A stretch of DNA of 64,000 bases. Source: Polymyxa betae. Taxonomy: Eukaryota > Endomyxa > Phytomyxea > Plasmodiophorida > Plasmodiophoridae. Location: assembly GCA_003693705.1 (NCBI GenBank), contig RBZT01000423.1:1-64000 (forward strand), read 5' to 3'. Below are positions 55,034-64,000 of the stretch, in pieces (the first letter of the stretch is position 1; each line of letters begins with the position of its first letter). The notes under the pieces are model-generated. The model worked only from the letters and a program-made list of their open reading frames with translations. It had not been told where the DNA came from and searched no databases. The translations under genes and the position numbers were made by a program.

Positions 55034-56533
55034 TTAAGCGCAAAGAGCGACGATACTCATGTGCTTGACAGTACCGAAGCATGGGTCGCCAAAGACGTCA
55101 TTTTCAGCGCGAACAGAGCAGGATGTCTGTCCAACACAGCTGCTGGAGACGACACCATCGGAGCTCGAAGCATCACACCAACCATCCTGGAAGTTGGGGA
55201 AGCTTCCACCTGGCATACCGTATGAGGCGAACTGAATCTGGGTCATTGTCTTGCCATCAGGGCAAACCAGGTTCATGGTCTGGTGTTCGCCAACGGTTCC
55301 ACCGATCTGAACTGGCTGGGGACGAGCCTGGCATTTACCATTGTCACTGCATTCTTGGCCATTGTCACAGTCGGAAGAGGTCAAGCATCGGTAGCATCCT
55401 GGAGCACCAATGTGGCAGAGATCGTGAACAGACATGCCTTCGACGTGATCGTTCACGTATTGGATTGCAGCCTCGACAGCGTTCATATCATCAACACGGT
55501 TTTGAGATTGAGATTGGAACTCGGTGTTCTCGTTAGCGACTTCAGCGTCCAAGGCGGCGATCGCATCCTTGGTAGCTTGTTCGCTGGCCTGCAGATTAGC
55601 GAGGTTCTCCTGGGCCTGAGCCAACTGGTTCTGAGCATCAGCGATCTGGCCGTTTACGTCAGCAAAGTGGGCCAGATCAGCGTCTCGCTGAGCCTCGAAG
55701 TCGCTGATCAACTTGGAGTAGCTTTCGGAGGTCTGGTTGAACTGTTCCACTTCAGCCTGAGCTTCTTGCACGTAAAGGGCTCGCGATTGTTGAGTGCCAT
55801 CCTTAATCTGGTTCAGCAAGTTAAGCAGCTTCTGCTTAATGTCATTCTTGGGGCCTTTCTTCTCGATCAGCTGGATAGTGGACTCAACCAATAGGGCGAT
55901 ACGAGAGTGCTTGCGGTGCAAGAAGTGGTGGCGCTGCTTGTTCAGGAGAGCCAGAGCTTCGTTGAACTGGAAGTTGGAAACCATGTCGATCAGCTGTTGG
56001 AGAATAGCCAGAGAGTCGTCGTGGCGCTGGATGATGTCAGCGTAACGAGCAACGTTGGCTTGATGGTCCAGGTTTAGACGATCTAACATGGCCCCGTACA
56101 GCTTGGCCTGAGAGTCGGCCTCGTTCGCTTCAGCTTGGGCTTCATTAGCTTCACCTTGCAGCTCGGCGATGGCGCCGGTGATCTGGTTGATGGTGTTCTC
56201 GGTGTCCTGGATCTGGCCTTGAACCGAAGTCAGAGTGTCAACAAGGTTGGAGCGCTGTTCGGCCTTGGTGGAAACGAAAGTGTTGTGGGCTTCAACGGCG
56301 CCATTCTGTTCAGTTCGCAGCTCGGTCAATAAATCATTGAGCTGGTCGATAATCTGAGATTTGGGATCGGATAGAGAGACCAGCTGCATGGCCTCATGGT
56401 TGGACAATCCATAACGGGATGCGATCTCGTGCACAGATGACTTCAGATCTTTACTCAGGGCGACTTGAGGCGACGCCAATGTTGTGGCGGCCAGAGCGCA
56501 GAACAGGGCCAAACGGAAAGCCATTCTTGACAA
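55034..56533 (-). CDS. Secreted coiled-coil protein with C-terminal SUEL-type lectin domain
   Basis: An intronless 499-residue ORF. Residues 1-20 (MSRMAFRLALFCALAATTLA) are a signal peptide. About residues 30-360 are helical and coiled coil (DQLNDLLTELRTEQNGAVEA; EAQAEANEADSQAKLYGAML; AQNQLAQAQENLANLQASEQ). A cysteine-rich linker (CHIGAPGCYRCLTSSDCDN, CSDNGKCQ) follows. Residues about 411-499 form a D-galactose/L-rhamnose-binding lectin domain: NLVCPDGKTMTQIQFASYG, DGWCDASSSDG, CVGQTSCSVRAENDVFGDPC, FGTVKHMSIVALC. Codon use is visibly richer in G/C at third positions than its neighbours, leaving long antisense frames, and there are no introns; both fit very high expression. A coat, adhesion or matrix role would fit. 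A tandem promoter repeat lies directly upstream. Confidence 0.85.
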   Translation of the reverse strand: MSRMAFRLALFCALAATTLASPQVALSKDLKSSVHEIASRYGLSNHEAMQLVSLSDPKSQIIDQLNDLLTELRTEQNGAVEAHNTFVSTKAEQRSNLVDTLTSVQGQIQDTENTINQITGAIAELQGEANEAQAEANEADSQAKLYGAMLDRLNLDHQANVARYADIIQRHDDSLAILQQLIDMVSNFQFNEALALLNKQRHHFLHRKHSRIALLVESTIQLIEKKGPKNDIKQKLLNLLNQIKDGTQQSRALYVQEAQAEVEQFNQTSESYSKLISDFEAQRDADLAHFADVNGQIADAQNQLAQAQENLANLQASEQATKDAIAALDAEVANENTEFQSQSQNRVDDMNAVEAAIQYVNDHVEGMSVHDLCHIGAPGCYRCLTSSDCDNGQECSDNGKCQARPQPVQIGGTVGEHQTMNLVCPDGKTMTQIQFASYGMPGGSFPNFQDGWCDASSSDGVVSSSCVGQTSCSVRAENDVFGDPCFGTVKHMSIVALCA

Positions 56534-56589
56534 CGAAGCCGATTCGATTGTCGAATGAACGAAAACAAATACCGGTTCAATACCAGCTG

Positions 56590-56645
56590 ACCCTGGGTAC
56601 GATCGTCAGACTTTTTCACCCTGGGTACGATCGTCCGACTTTTTC
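56590..56645 (-). promoter_or_regulatory. Tandem 28-bp repeat in the lectin-gene promoter
   Basis: Two adjacent 28-bp units (56590-56617 and 56618-56645) differ at one base and share the core GGGTACGATCGTC and a GACTTTTTC end. They start about 57 bp upstream of the start codon of the lectin gene. GTACGATCGT is largely palindromic, suggesting a binding site. Function is inferred from position. Confidence 0.6.
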
Positions 56646-57206
56646 AAAATAATCGATCGACATGGTGGATCGGGTACAGTGATGCAGATCAGAAACTACA
56701 TTTAGTACTGCCATGAACGTACAGGAGATGACGTTGGTCTATGACTCTGCAGATATTGCTGATCGCTGTCAAATAACAATAGGCAGACCTTGATGCCGTT
56801 AAGAGAGGTATCATTATTAATATGCGTGTGAACGGTGAAGGCTGCTTATACCGCCCATCTATCAACTAAATAATGAAGAGGACGTAGAAAAAATGAAAAG
56901 AAAAACTAATGAAAGAAGTCTGTAGCAGAATGACATGTTGAGTTAACGTCATCACTATCTATTCATGTGGAATATACTGCCCCAAGCTATATGTTTTGTG
57001 GTTTCATTCGGTCGCAAACAAACAAAACCGCGTTTAATTCGAAAAGACAGTTACTATGCCTTGACTGTGTCGGGAACGATGGCGGCATCCTCTTCCTTAA
57101 TAATTCCCTTGTTTTTCGGTTGCAAAGGAATGAATGGTTGGTGCGTTGTTCGAATCACTCGTTCCCTAAACAAATTTTAGACGCAAAGTATTTGAGATAA
57201 AAGTTA
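56646..57206. other. Intergenic, no gene supported
   Basis: Rest of the space between the lectin gene and the phosphofructokinase stop. Overlapping plus frames at 56965-57200 lie against the last phosphofructokinase exon and lack family features. Confidence 0.45.
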
Positions 57207-59518
57207 TTAGAACCATGTATGGCCATTGGGATTCAGGAAAGTCGGACTGGCATCAGTAATCTATACAAAATCCAATAAATCCAATAAGGGATCATCATGA
57301 AGCACACACCAGATCAATTGGAAGCATAACGGTTCGATTGTTGACAAGACCCGAAGTAAATCCTGTGAACCCAGCCATGGCGCCGTGCTAACATTACTTA
57401 ATCAAGATGATAAGTTAAAGGGACCGATATACCACAGCATTTTGTGCAAGAATCATGCAATAAATCGAATCGCTTGCATTGGCTGGAACACTTCGAATCT
57501 GAAAATTGTGTTTCAATGATCAACACAAGCAATAGGCGACTTCCATACCATATATGATGGGTCGTTATATTTGATCGAGACATCAACTCCAGCCAAACGG
57601 AAATGATTCTTGAGTACCGTTTTCAAATGAAGCCCAATATCTTCGGGAATAACGTTGCCGCTAGCATCTTTAACATCCGATTTCTGTATCAAATAAATCA
57701 AGCGGAAACCGGATGTACATTATGACTCATACTTGTAATAAATTACCACCAGCGCCTTCAGCCAATACAATAGTGCAATGGCCATTCTTTTCCAGGGCTA
57801 CAACAAATATCAAAACACAAATCTATAAGAAATTGCGAATCAATAAGCACCTTTCCTGATATGATTCAATATACCAGAATCGCCTTCAAGCTGAATAGGA
57901 ATTTCAGGAACCAGACACAAATCGACTCCACGACCGGCTAAAGACAGCTTATCGGCATTAGCTTGTAAATGAACGAAAATATACTGCATACCAAGAGTAG
58001 CGTGAGCAGCAATGAAGCCAGCATACCGGCCCATGAGCTTAACAAGCCCAATCCCATAAGGAGTACATGATGCTTCGACTTTAGCGCTGAGAACAGCTTT
58101 CTCAGCTTCTTCGACGGCTGTATTAAACCCGAATGACCTGCAATTAATCAAGAATTATTGTATCGAGTGAGTAACTGAAAACGGACCGGTCAATGATGCC
58201 GATATCGTTATCAATTGTCTTTGGAATCCCAACCACAGATATCTTGAACCTACGGCGGCGAACTTCCTGTCATGAGTTTAGTAAGCAAATTTGGGAAAAT
58301 CAAACAGCGATGACATTATAAATGATGTTAGCACCACGGTGAGTACCATCACCTCCAATAATATACACTTGAGTAATACCATGACTAATAATTGCTCCCA
58401 GTATTTTGTCTAGCGGTATTCATGAGAAAAATCTAGGAAACTTAGAAATTAGATTACCAAGATCGAAGCCGCCTCTGGATGACCCTAGTAAAGTCCCCTA
58501 AAAGGCATTGATTCAAAACAGTTGAAACATTTCCGTTAAATCATACTCCAGTTTTATGCATCGGTCGCACACGATCCGGTGTTAACTCCATATAAGGAAG
58601 GTAATCAGGATCGTAAAACCCTCGATATCCACAGCGAATCCCATAGATTCTATCCACACTGTAATTATCTATAAAAAAACAGTTGAAAGGTTGAATCCAG
58701 AAGAGATCCGTTTTCAAGCATACAATAGAGCATCTGTACAACTTCGTGAATGACATCATTCAACCCAGGACACAGACCACCACACGTCACGATGCAGGCA
58801 ACAACCTAAACAGGTTTTGGGGAAGAGTTTTCTTGATATTGTGGAGTCACCAACTTGTGAAGGGCGAAAACAAATACTTGCACGAGGACCAGCACGAACG
58901 AAAGCGGTACCTTTATGGTTTGCAGTAGTTCGAACAAGATCGCCAAGTATCACTAGAACACAACTAAGATGTTGACATCTTAAGGCCTCGAACTGACCCT
59001 GATCGTCGTTAACAGGAACAGAATATCCCTTTCGAGAGACATTGCCTGTTCGAGTACGAAAGAACTCGTTGTCATAGAAGTCCAAATCAGGGAGATAATC
59101 TGTCAGCTTTGGAACTCGATGAAGCTTAACTTCGTCAATATGTTGCCTGCATAGAAATGAATACATTATCGCCGTTGTTTGGCAAAAGATAACCCGGTAG
59201 CTTCAGTCTTTGACTGGATTTCAGCAGTAAATAGCTTAGCCTGTCCTGAATGATAGAGATGAGCCCCATTGGGGGTGGTCAGCATATAATCGGGTACAGT
59301 CTCCTCTGCAAGCAAACATGTCAACAATGTCAACAACTGGTGACAGCTGGAAAGAGACCGGAAGCGACCCGATGAGTTGGAGAGTGTGAAACTGGCCCGA
59401 CCCGTCCTTTTTTCCTCTTGAATCCATATTCGGCTCCGAATCGGGCAACCGACAAGAATGCCAGAAATGTCCCAAAAAATATGGCACTTTCTTGCCATGC
59501 CGTTATGGAATCGGCCAT
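57207..59518 (-). CDS. 6-phosphofructokinase, ATP type of the PKTIDND clade, with N-terminal membrane segment
   Basis: Phosphorylates fructose 6-phosphate in glycolysis. The sequence opens [20 protein letters not shown], whose residues about 11-28 are hydrophobic and followed by basic residues, a possible membrane anchor or targeting signal. Kinase motifs follow: [27 protein letters not shown], the nucleotide loop GGDGTHRGA (the Gly points to ATP rather than PPi), the catalytic [50 protein letters not shown] and [13 protein letters not shown]. The terminal exons read [57 protein letters not shown]. About twelve introns near 45-55 nt. This clade also contains plant, oomycete and trypanosomatid enzymes. 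Confidence 0.88.
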
Positions 59519-59816
59519 GATAAAAAAGGTGATGGGGCTCCCTTCAATGAAAGTCTGAAATAAATGGCGACAAATGTTATGTGGTGGGTGTGCCCATTAA
59601 TCGAACTTAAAAAACTTGTAAATTTGTTTGAAGTGCGCTGCCCGTGACGACCAACAGCTATGTCGGCAAATCTCTCAATCTTTGTTATAGGTATTTTATA
59701 CTACCTCATTCTGATGGAAGTTCCACAACCTTCAGCGAAGCTGCAATTATTACGTTTGATGTTTATACGGAACAGTTTATATACAAAAGATGTAACATGA
59801 CATCTCAAGTTGAGCA
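59519..59816. other. Intergenic, no feature seen
   Basis: Upstream of the phosphofructokinase. The plus frame 59644-59829 shows no coding signal. Confidence 0.45.
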
Positions 59817-60132
59817 TTATCTTCCCTGAACTTGTTCAATGCAGGAGCTTTCGGCTAGCTTGCGCTTCAGGAACGCAATCTGTTTCCGATCATATTCGAA
59901 CTATACAGAATAACTTTTAAATAAAGGAATGCGATAATGTAATAAAGTCAGGTACCTGCTCGAGCGTCGAAAACAATTGCCTTTTTAGGCTCTGCACTTG
60001 GTCTTGGTACATAAGCGATACATCGGACAACGCCTTTCGTAATTGTTCAACCTCAGAACTTGCATGTATCTTCTCGGGTATCAACCGAGGGAGTGCCTCT
60101 TCAAAGCCGTCTTCATCGTTATACAGGCCCAT
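59817..60132 (-). CDS. Small coiled-coil protein, unknown
   Basis: Two coding parts, 60132-59956 and 59900-59817, are joined across a 55-nt GT-AG intron in phase, giving about 86 residues: MGLYNDEDGFEEALPRLIPE, EVEQLRKALSDVSLMYQDQV, FEYDRKQIAFLKRKLAESSC. It is mostly a single charged helix likely to form a coiled coil, perhaps as a small subunit of a larger complex. Both exons end in unambiguous splice or stop signals. No family identified. Confidence 0.55.
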
Positions 60133-60352
60133 TAAACAGGTATCGTCCTTCGGCAGCGTTTAAATTACATGATCATTCGCAACAGATTTCTGTTACCCCT
60201 AATTCGCTTTCAAAATCTGAGGCGTTCATGCCCAGCCTGGATCCGGACAACTTGCGTTTTTGCAAGCTAAAATTTTCCACAGAGAGGCCATTTGCCTTCT
60301 GTTGTCTTGTGATGTCACAAAGAATACGATTTTGAGAGCGCGATGGTATTCC

Positions 60353-61216
60353 CTAGTCGAGAGTAAAAACAATAAACAATGGCGAACCATGGATGGCTAC
60401 CTCAGCTCTGTTAGGCCATTGCACAGGATCTGTCAAAATCTGGTCCCAGTGCTTGGAGGAGTCCTTGATATGGACTGACTGCATTACAGAATCGTCGTCA
60501 TCGCTCTCGAACGGAGATGGATCCCTGAGAATCGGGAAGTGGATTGAGCGTTTCGTCAACGGCTGCTTTAAAGTTTGTTTGCGCTTCAAAGAACTTTGCC
60601 GATCCTTTGAACCGGCGGGCGATCGTGATCGAGGCTTACTTGTCTTAAAAGGCAGTTCGCTTTGCGAAATGGTAGACTTGCTTTTCGACGGGAATCCGCA
60701 AACCGATTTTGAAAGAGCCGAACAAAAATTGGGCCTTTTTAAAACTGACGGAACTGAAACTGTTTTCGACACCGAAATGCTGCTGCTGATTGACCTGCGC
60801 TTAGACCACGCTTCTGTGTCCCTCATGAATCCTGGAACGGAGTGCTTTTTCTTGGCTTTCTGGGCCTCAGCTGATCGCCGCCGCGGATATGTTCCCAATT
60901 TGCTGACCTCGGCGAATTTCTCTCGCCCAAGCAGCTTGAAGTTGAAATTCGGCAGCGAAGCTGAAACCGAACAATGCGTAGAATCACCAGGATTGCGTTT
61001 AACCGGGCTCTTGTAGATGTCAAAGCTGATCGTCTTGCCGTTATTGAATTCGGCAGCGAAGTCAACGGGCTCTATTGGAATTTCATACCGGGGATCCACC
61101 TCCATCGGCTTGGTATCGCATTCAATCAGCGCGGAACGCAGCCAAGCCTGTTGCTCGCCTTCGGACGCCTCCGACCAGGAATCGTCAGCAACGTCGTCCT
61201 GGGCGCCAGGACTCAT
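60353..61216 (-). CDS. Basic, disordered protein, unknown
   Basis: A single ORF of 287 residues: acidic start (MSPGAQDDVADDSWSEASEG), then a long lysine/serine/proline-rich middle (KPRSRSPAGSKDRQSSLKRK) with several basic clusters that could act as nuclear signals, and a second acidic patch (FESDDDDSVM). Around residue 50 a short segment (IPIEPVDFAAEFNNGKTISF) looks ordered. The antisense strand has frames of similar length, so orientation rests on the sensible composition and the AT-rich flanks. No membrane segment or catalytic motif. A chromatin- or cytoskeleton-associated role is possible but unsupported. Confidence 0.5.
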   Translation of the reverse strand: MSPGAQDDVADDSWSEASEGEQQAWLRSALIECDTKPMEVDPRYEIPIEPVDFAAEFNNGKTISFDIYKSPVKRNPGDSTHCSVSASLPNFNFKLLGREKFAEVSKLGTYPRRRSAEAQKAKKKHSVPGFMRDTEAWSKRRSISSSISVSKTVSVPSVLKRPNFCSALSKSVCGFPSKSKSTISQSELPFKTSKPRSRSPAGSKDRQSSLKRKQTLKQPLTKRSIHFPILRDPSPFESDDDDSVMQSVHIKDSSKHWDQILTDPVQWPNRAEVAIHGSPLFIVFTLD

Positions 61217-61891
61217 GGCTATCTCTCGTCAACTCAGACGATACCAATCTGAGCAGAGCTCATAGCTGTTGATAGTCTTGGGCGTGGCCTCTGTAATCAG
61301 AATGTGGGGTCCTGCTGCTTCCCAGCGTTTCGATCTCATAACATTGCACTGATGACGGGCTCCTCTCTATGGGCCCTGCACTCGTATAGGGTTCCGACTG
61401 CAGCGTGTTTAACTGTCACCCTGTTCTGATCTTTTGTCACTCTCGTACTATGCATCTCTGCCCCTGAGTCTGTCCTGTGTCTCCGTGGGCCCTGGCTGCT
61501 GTCACCTGCCTCTCAGCCGTCACCTAGGGGTTCTTAGGTTAGGTTAATCTCGCAAATTGCATCCGGATTCCGGTCGGTAGAACGTATAGAGTTATAGTTT
61601 ATGCTGTTGGGTCAGTGTAGCTTCTTTTAACTCAAATTGATTCGAAACTTTCTCGCAATTGGGACGCCGACCAGTCGTTGGTCAGCTCTCAATCAATGAG
61701 TGGAACCGGATCCGAGTTGAACCATCGGTGACACTTTTATGGGAATTAGGACGAATTCAATAGTCATATTTCCGAAATGATATAATGTCTTGACTGCCAA
61801 TAATACAAGTATTTCTGCCCTGGATATTCACATTCTCTGTTTTCTCCTTATCTTTGCGGAGTATCTTTGTCCAATTTGTGTCAACCCTACG
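61217..61891. other. G/C-richer intergenic stretch
   Basis: About 61260-61530 is markedly richer in G and C than the other spacers, without an ORF. No tRNA, snoRNA or SRP pattern could be established. It might carry a non-coding RNA or the 5' leaders of the two divergent genes. Confidence 0.35.
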
Positions 61892-62615
61892 ATGCTGGCG
61901 AGTCTATTCGCTCGCTTTCTACGGGTCATATTTGTTGTCTACCGCTGGCTCAGATCAGTTTACGATGTCGTCTTCGTCGAAGAGATCACAGCCAACAAAA
62001 TCCCGCGCCATTTGACGGTTGCTGTAAAAGCTCCTAAGTTTGCCAGCCCCAAACAGATTGTCGACCTTGTCGGATACGCCAGAAATTTTGGCATTCCCGA
62101 ATTAACTATTTATAATACCTGCAATTGGAAGCAGGCTTTGGATGATCTCTCCGATGTTATTGGAACCAACGTTTTGATTATAAGCGAAAACGAATCAGTT
62201 CACATCGACCACGATGGAGTTGTTGCAATTGTAGATACGGTGTCTATCAGCGACCAGTTCGTTCTAAGAATGATTCCTTTTGATTACGAGCAAAGGTCCG
62301 GCCTGAAAGATTTCCTTGTTGACAATCCTGAGCCTAACAAAACTATTCGAGGTGTGCTCGGAGAATATTGATTCAGATAGAATGCTGAGATTGTCCTTAG
62401 ATAAATGGCAATTGCATAATAATGGTCTGCCTGATCTGGTATTAATCTGTGACGGTGCCGTTGCCTTCAACAGTATTTCTCTCTCTGGATTTCCATCATG
62501 GCTACTAAAGACAGCTGAACTCGGTTCTCTGCCAGATCTTGACACTGTACGGAAAGGACATCTATACCGCGAGCTTGTAAAATATTCCAAATCGACACAG
62601 AAATTTGGCCATTAA
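61892..62615 (+). CDS. NUS1: Dehydrodolichyl diphosphate synthase subunit NUS1/NgBR
   Basis: The non-catalytic partner of cis-prenyltransferase at the ER, needed for dolichol synthesis. The start MLASLFARFLRVIFVVYRWL is a membrane-associated N-terminus. Next come KIPRHLTVAVKAPKFASPKQ, DLVGYARNFGIPELTIYNTC and an open alpha/beta region. A short intron (34 nt gives an in-phase join near 62322-62355) leads to WQLHNNGLPDLVLICDGAVA, GFPSWLLKTAELGSLPDL and LYRELVKYSKSTQKFGH. The final block aligns with the NUS1 C-terminus, but the conserved RxG motif reads KFG. About 225-230 residues, shorter than the animal protein. It converges on the Hikeshi gene with 61 bp between stops. Confidence 0.78.
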
Positions 62616-62676
62616 GTTTAGGCAAACAAAAAATAATCTTTCTTTTGTTTAGTCAGTATTATGATGCTTGATATTG

Positions 62677-63498
62677 TTAATGGAATAAGAACATAGGATC
62701 ACGCTTAAATTTGACCTATTTTTGATTAGCGAACGGCAGCTCTTTACTATGAGACTACCAACCTCAAATTTGGCAAGCCACCTGTCAATAGCATCGGGCG
62801 GGACTTGTAGTGTATTTCTTAGAGGATCGAGGCTAAATGAACCAATAAAAGTGCAAAGGTCGCGAGCAATGGCAACTGCTAAAGTCGCATGGGTCGCTGC
62901 TCTTTGCTCCTACCAGAAACGGTTTATAGAAGGTGCCTAAGTTTGAAGAAAATTCTACCTCGGCTTTCTCGTTAAGATTATTGATAAACTGCTCGGTTTC
63001 TATCGAAATTCCGATAACAATTTCCATGGGATCTCCAGCTGTGCAATACCAATTGGGTACGCAAGCTAGCTGTGCAGTCGAAACTTACATCGACTGATAG
63101 AGGAAGTTACTGCAACAGATGTAGAAGGTCTTAATGGACTGACACTACCGACGAAAGTATAATCGGTGATGGGAGCTTGCGCCAACTATAATAATTTAAC
63201 TTTCAACGTCTCGATGGAAGCCACATTTACCTGAACGTTAGCGTATATTGCCAAACCGTGACCGATAGGTATCATGTCTGATCGAAGAAGGCAAATCGCA
63301 ACTGTTCTGTTTACCATAATTAGAACCAAGAGACTACAGCGAATAGAGCTAGTACGCAGCGATGATTTACCCGAGCTCTTTTGTGGTAATCGACGGTGGC
63401 AACGGAATTCGACAAACAGCGGTCGTAGGTCCCGAGCTTTCAAAATGAGTCTGCAGTGGCAGACCAGGTACGACCACAGCTATGAGATTATCAGCCAT
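62677..63498 (-). CDS. Hikeshi/OPI10-family Hsp70 import carrier
   Basis: Hikeshi carries Hsp70 into the nucleus during heat stress. The start MADNLIAVVVPGLPLQTHFE continues with RIPLPPSITTKEL, a family-type FLLRSDMIPIGHGLAIYANV segment after an intron, LAQAPITDYTFVGSVSPLRP, and PMEIVIGISIETEQFINNL, the conserved IGISIE block. Next comes VAIARDLCTFIGSFSLDPLR, then DAIDRWLAKFE, and across a roughly 58-nt intron the short last exon RDPMFLFH with stop, which matches the conserved Hikeshi ending. About 190-200 residues. Two internal splice sites near 62900-62960 and 63300-63380 are not settled. Confidence 0.75.
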
Positions 63499-64000
63499 AT
63501 TATCGCCGCTATGACTTGGCCAAGAGGTCTTTGAAATGATTCAACGCCTTTGAGATTGAATTAAAAACGTTCAACATCACGATTCGAAGTCAACGGCAGT
63601 CCGCGCGGAACCTTCCTGATTCCATGTTGAACGTGATTTCGTCAAAGGAGTGAAAGGACAACCCTGCATTTCACAATAATAAAAACATCGATTTCATGGT
63701 TCTATTTCGCTGGAAAAGACGGTATCTGATCGCAAATCGCATCTAGACAAGAGCACTGAGGTCCATTCCGAATAAAAGAGATAAGGCAAAGTTGACGAAT
63801 AGTAACCATGGCTTTTCATCTGAGTTTTTACTAGAGCAGTTCACGATTTTCATCTTGCATCGTCAGTTTTCTAAATTAATATGTAAAATTTGGAACTTTA
63901 AAAGCTGGATTCTGCTGTCTGTTATTCAAGGGGTCCACAACCATTGCGCAATTTTTAAAGTCACGGACAAAAGAATTCACCTTTTTTACAAGGAATTGTG
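63499..64000. other. Intergenic to window end, no feature seen
   Basis: Upstream of the Hikeshi gene. AT-rich, with no convincing reading frame, repeat or RNA gene. Confidence 0.45.

Noticed and set aside
55283-55894. 203-residue plus-strand frame
   Set aside because: Lies fully antisense to the lectin gene and arises from its biased codon use; no motif of its own.
56965-57200. Two overlapping plus-strand ORFs
   Set aside because: No domain, overlap each other in different frames, and abut the last phosphofructokinase exon.
60393-61016. 207-residue plus-strand frame
   Set aside because: Antisense to the basic disordered protein; composition less protein-like than the minus-strand reading, though orientation is not fully certain.
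61330-61480. C/D snoRNA-like boxes (TGATGAC ... CTGA)
   Set aside because: Spacing and terminal stem do not fit; box matches this short occur by chance.
1-64000. CRISPR arrays, prokaryotic operons or a phage-like defence system
   Set aside because: The window is intron-bearing eukaryotic DNA; no direct-repeat arrays or prokaryotic gene clusters are present.

Overview
The window comes from the nuclear genome of an intron-rich unicellular eukaryote. Genes are broken by many short GT-AG introns, mostly about 43-57 nt with extremes near 25-35 and 85 nt. Many carry a CTAAC/CTAAT-like branch site a few bases before the acceptor. TAA, TAG and TGA all act as stops, so the standard code fits. Base composition is AT-rich and genes are tightly packed on both strands. 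The gene set is purely eukaryotic (RNA polymerase I subunit, gamma-tubulin, CK2 beta, EMC2, CstF-77, exosome, Integrator). An Integrator subunit and HEATR6 argue against an ordinary fungus. I cannot assign the lineage more closely.

Layout. 1-2.5 kb: a zinc-finger/helix-turn-helix ORF that looks transposon-derived, a decayed coding remnant, paired palindromes and small repeats. 2.5-8.2 kb: an unknown small gene, PUS3 tRNA pseudouridine synthase, a type II membrane protein, EMC2 and CK2 beta. 8.6-14.5 kb: an IQGAP-related GAP, gamma-tubulin and a small secreted protein. 14.9-26.5 kb: on the minus strand, an S28 serine carboxypeptidase, the second-largest Pol I subunit, an unrecognised gene and CstF-77/Rna14. 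26.7-35.1 kb: a divergent TBC protein, a glycosyltransferase-2-like membrane protein, a prolyl 4-hydroxylase and the glutamate-cysteine ligase catalytic subunit. 35.1-43.7 kb: a mitochondrial-type release factor, an ankyrin protein, a PAP2 phosphatase, exosome RRP45, MRT4 and Integrator subunit 13. 44.6-54.7 kb: a small unknown gene, a secreted guanine deaminase, an unknown gene, a CUE/F-box/LRR protein, HEATR6 and a coiled-coil protein. 55.0-63.5 kb: a secreted coiled-coil protein ending in a SUEL lectin domain, an ATP-type phosphofructokinase with an N-terminal membrane segment, two small unknown proteins, NUS1 and Hikeshi.

Neighbouring genes do not form a pathway; most are single-copy housekeeping functions. 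RNA metabolism is well represented: PUS3, RPA2, CstF-77, RRP45, MRT4 and INTS13. The candidates most worth following up are the lectin protein with its tandem promoter repeat, the CUE/F-box/LRR protein, the signal-peptide guanine deaminase, the membrane-anchored phosphofructokinase, the TBC protein without standard catalytic fingers, and the mobile-element-like left end. I found no CRISPR array, tRNA or rRNA gene, and no clearly new multi-gene system.

All gene models were assembled by hand from reading frames and splice signals. Outer coordinates are firmer than internal exon boundaries.
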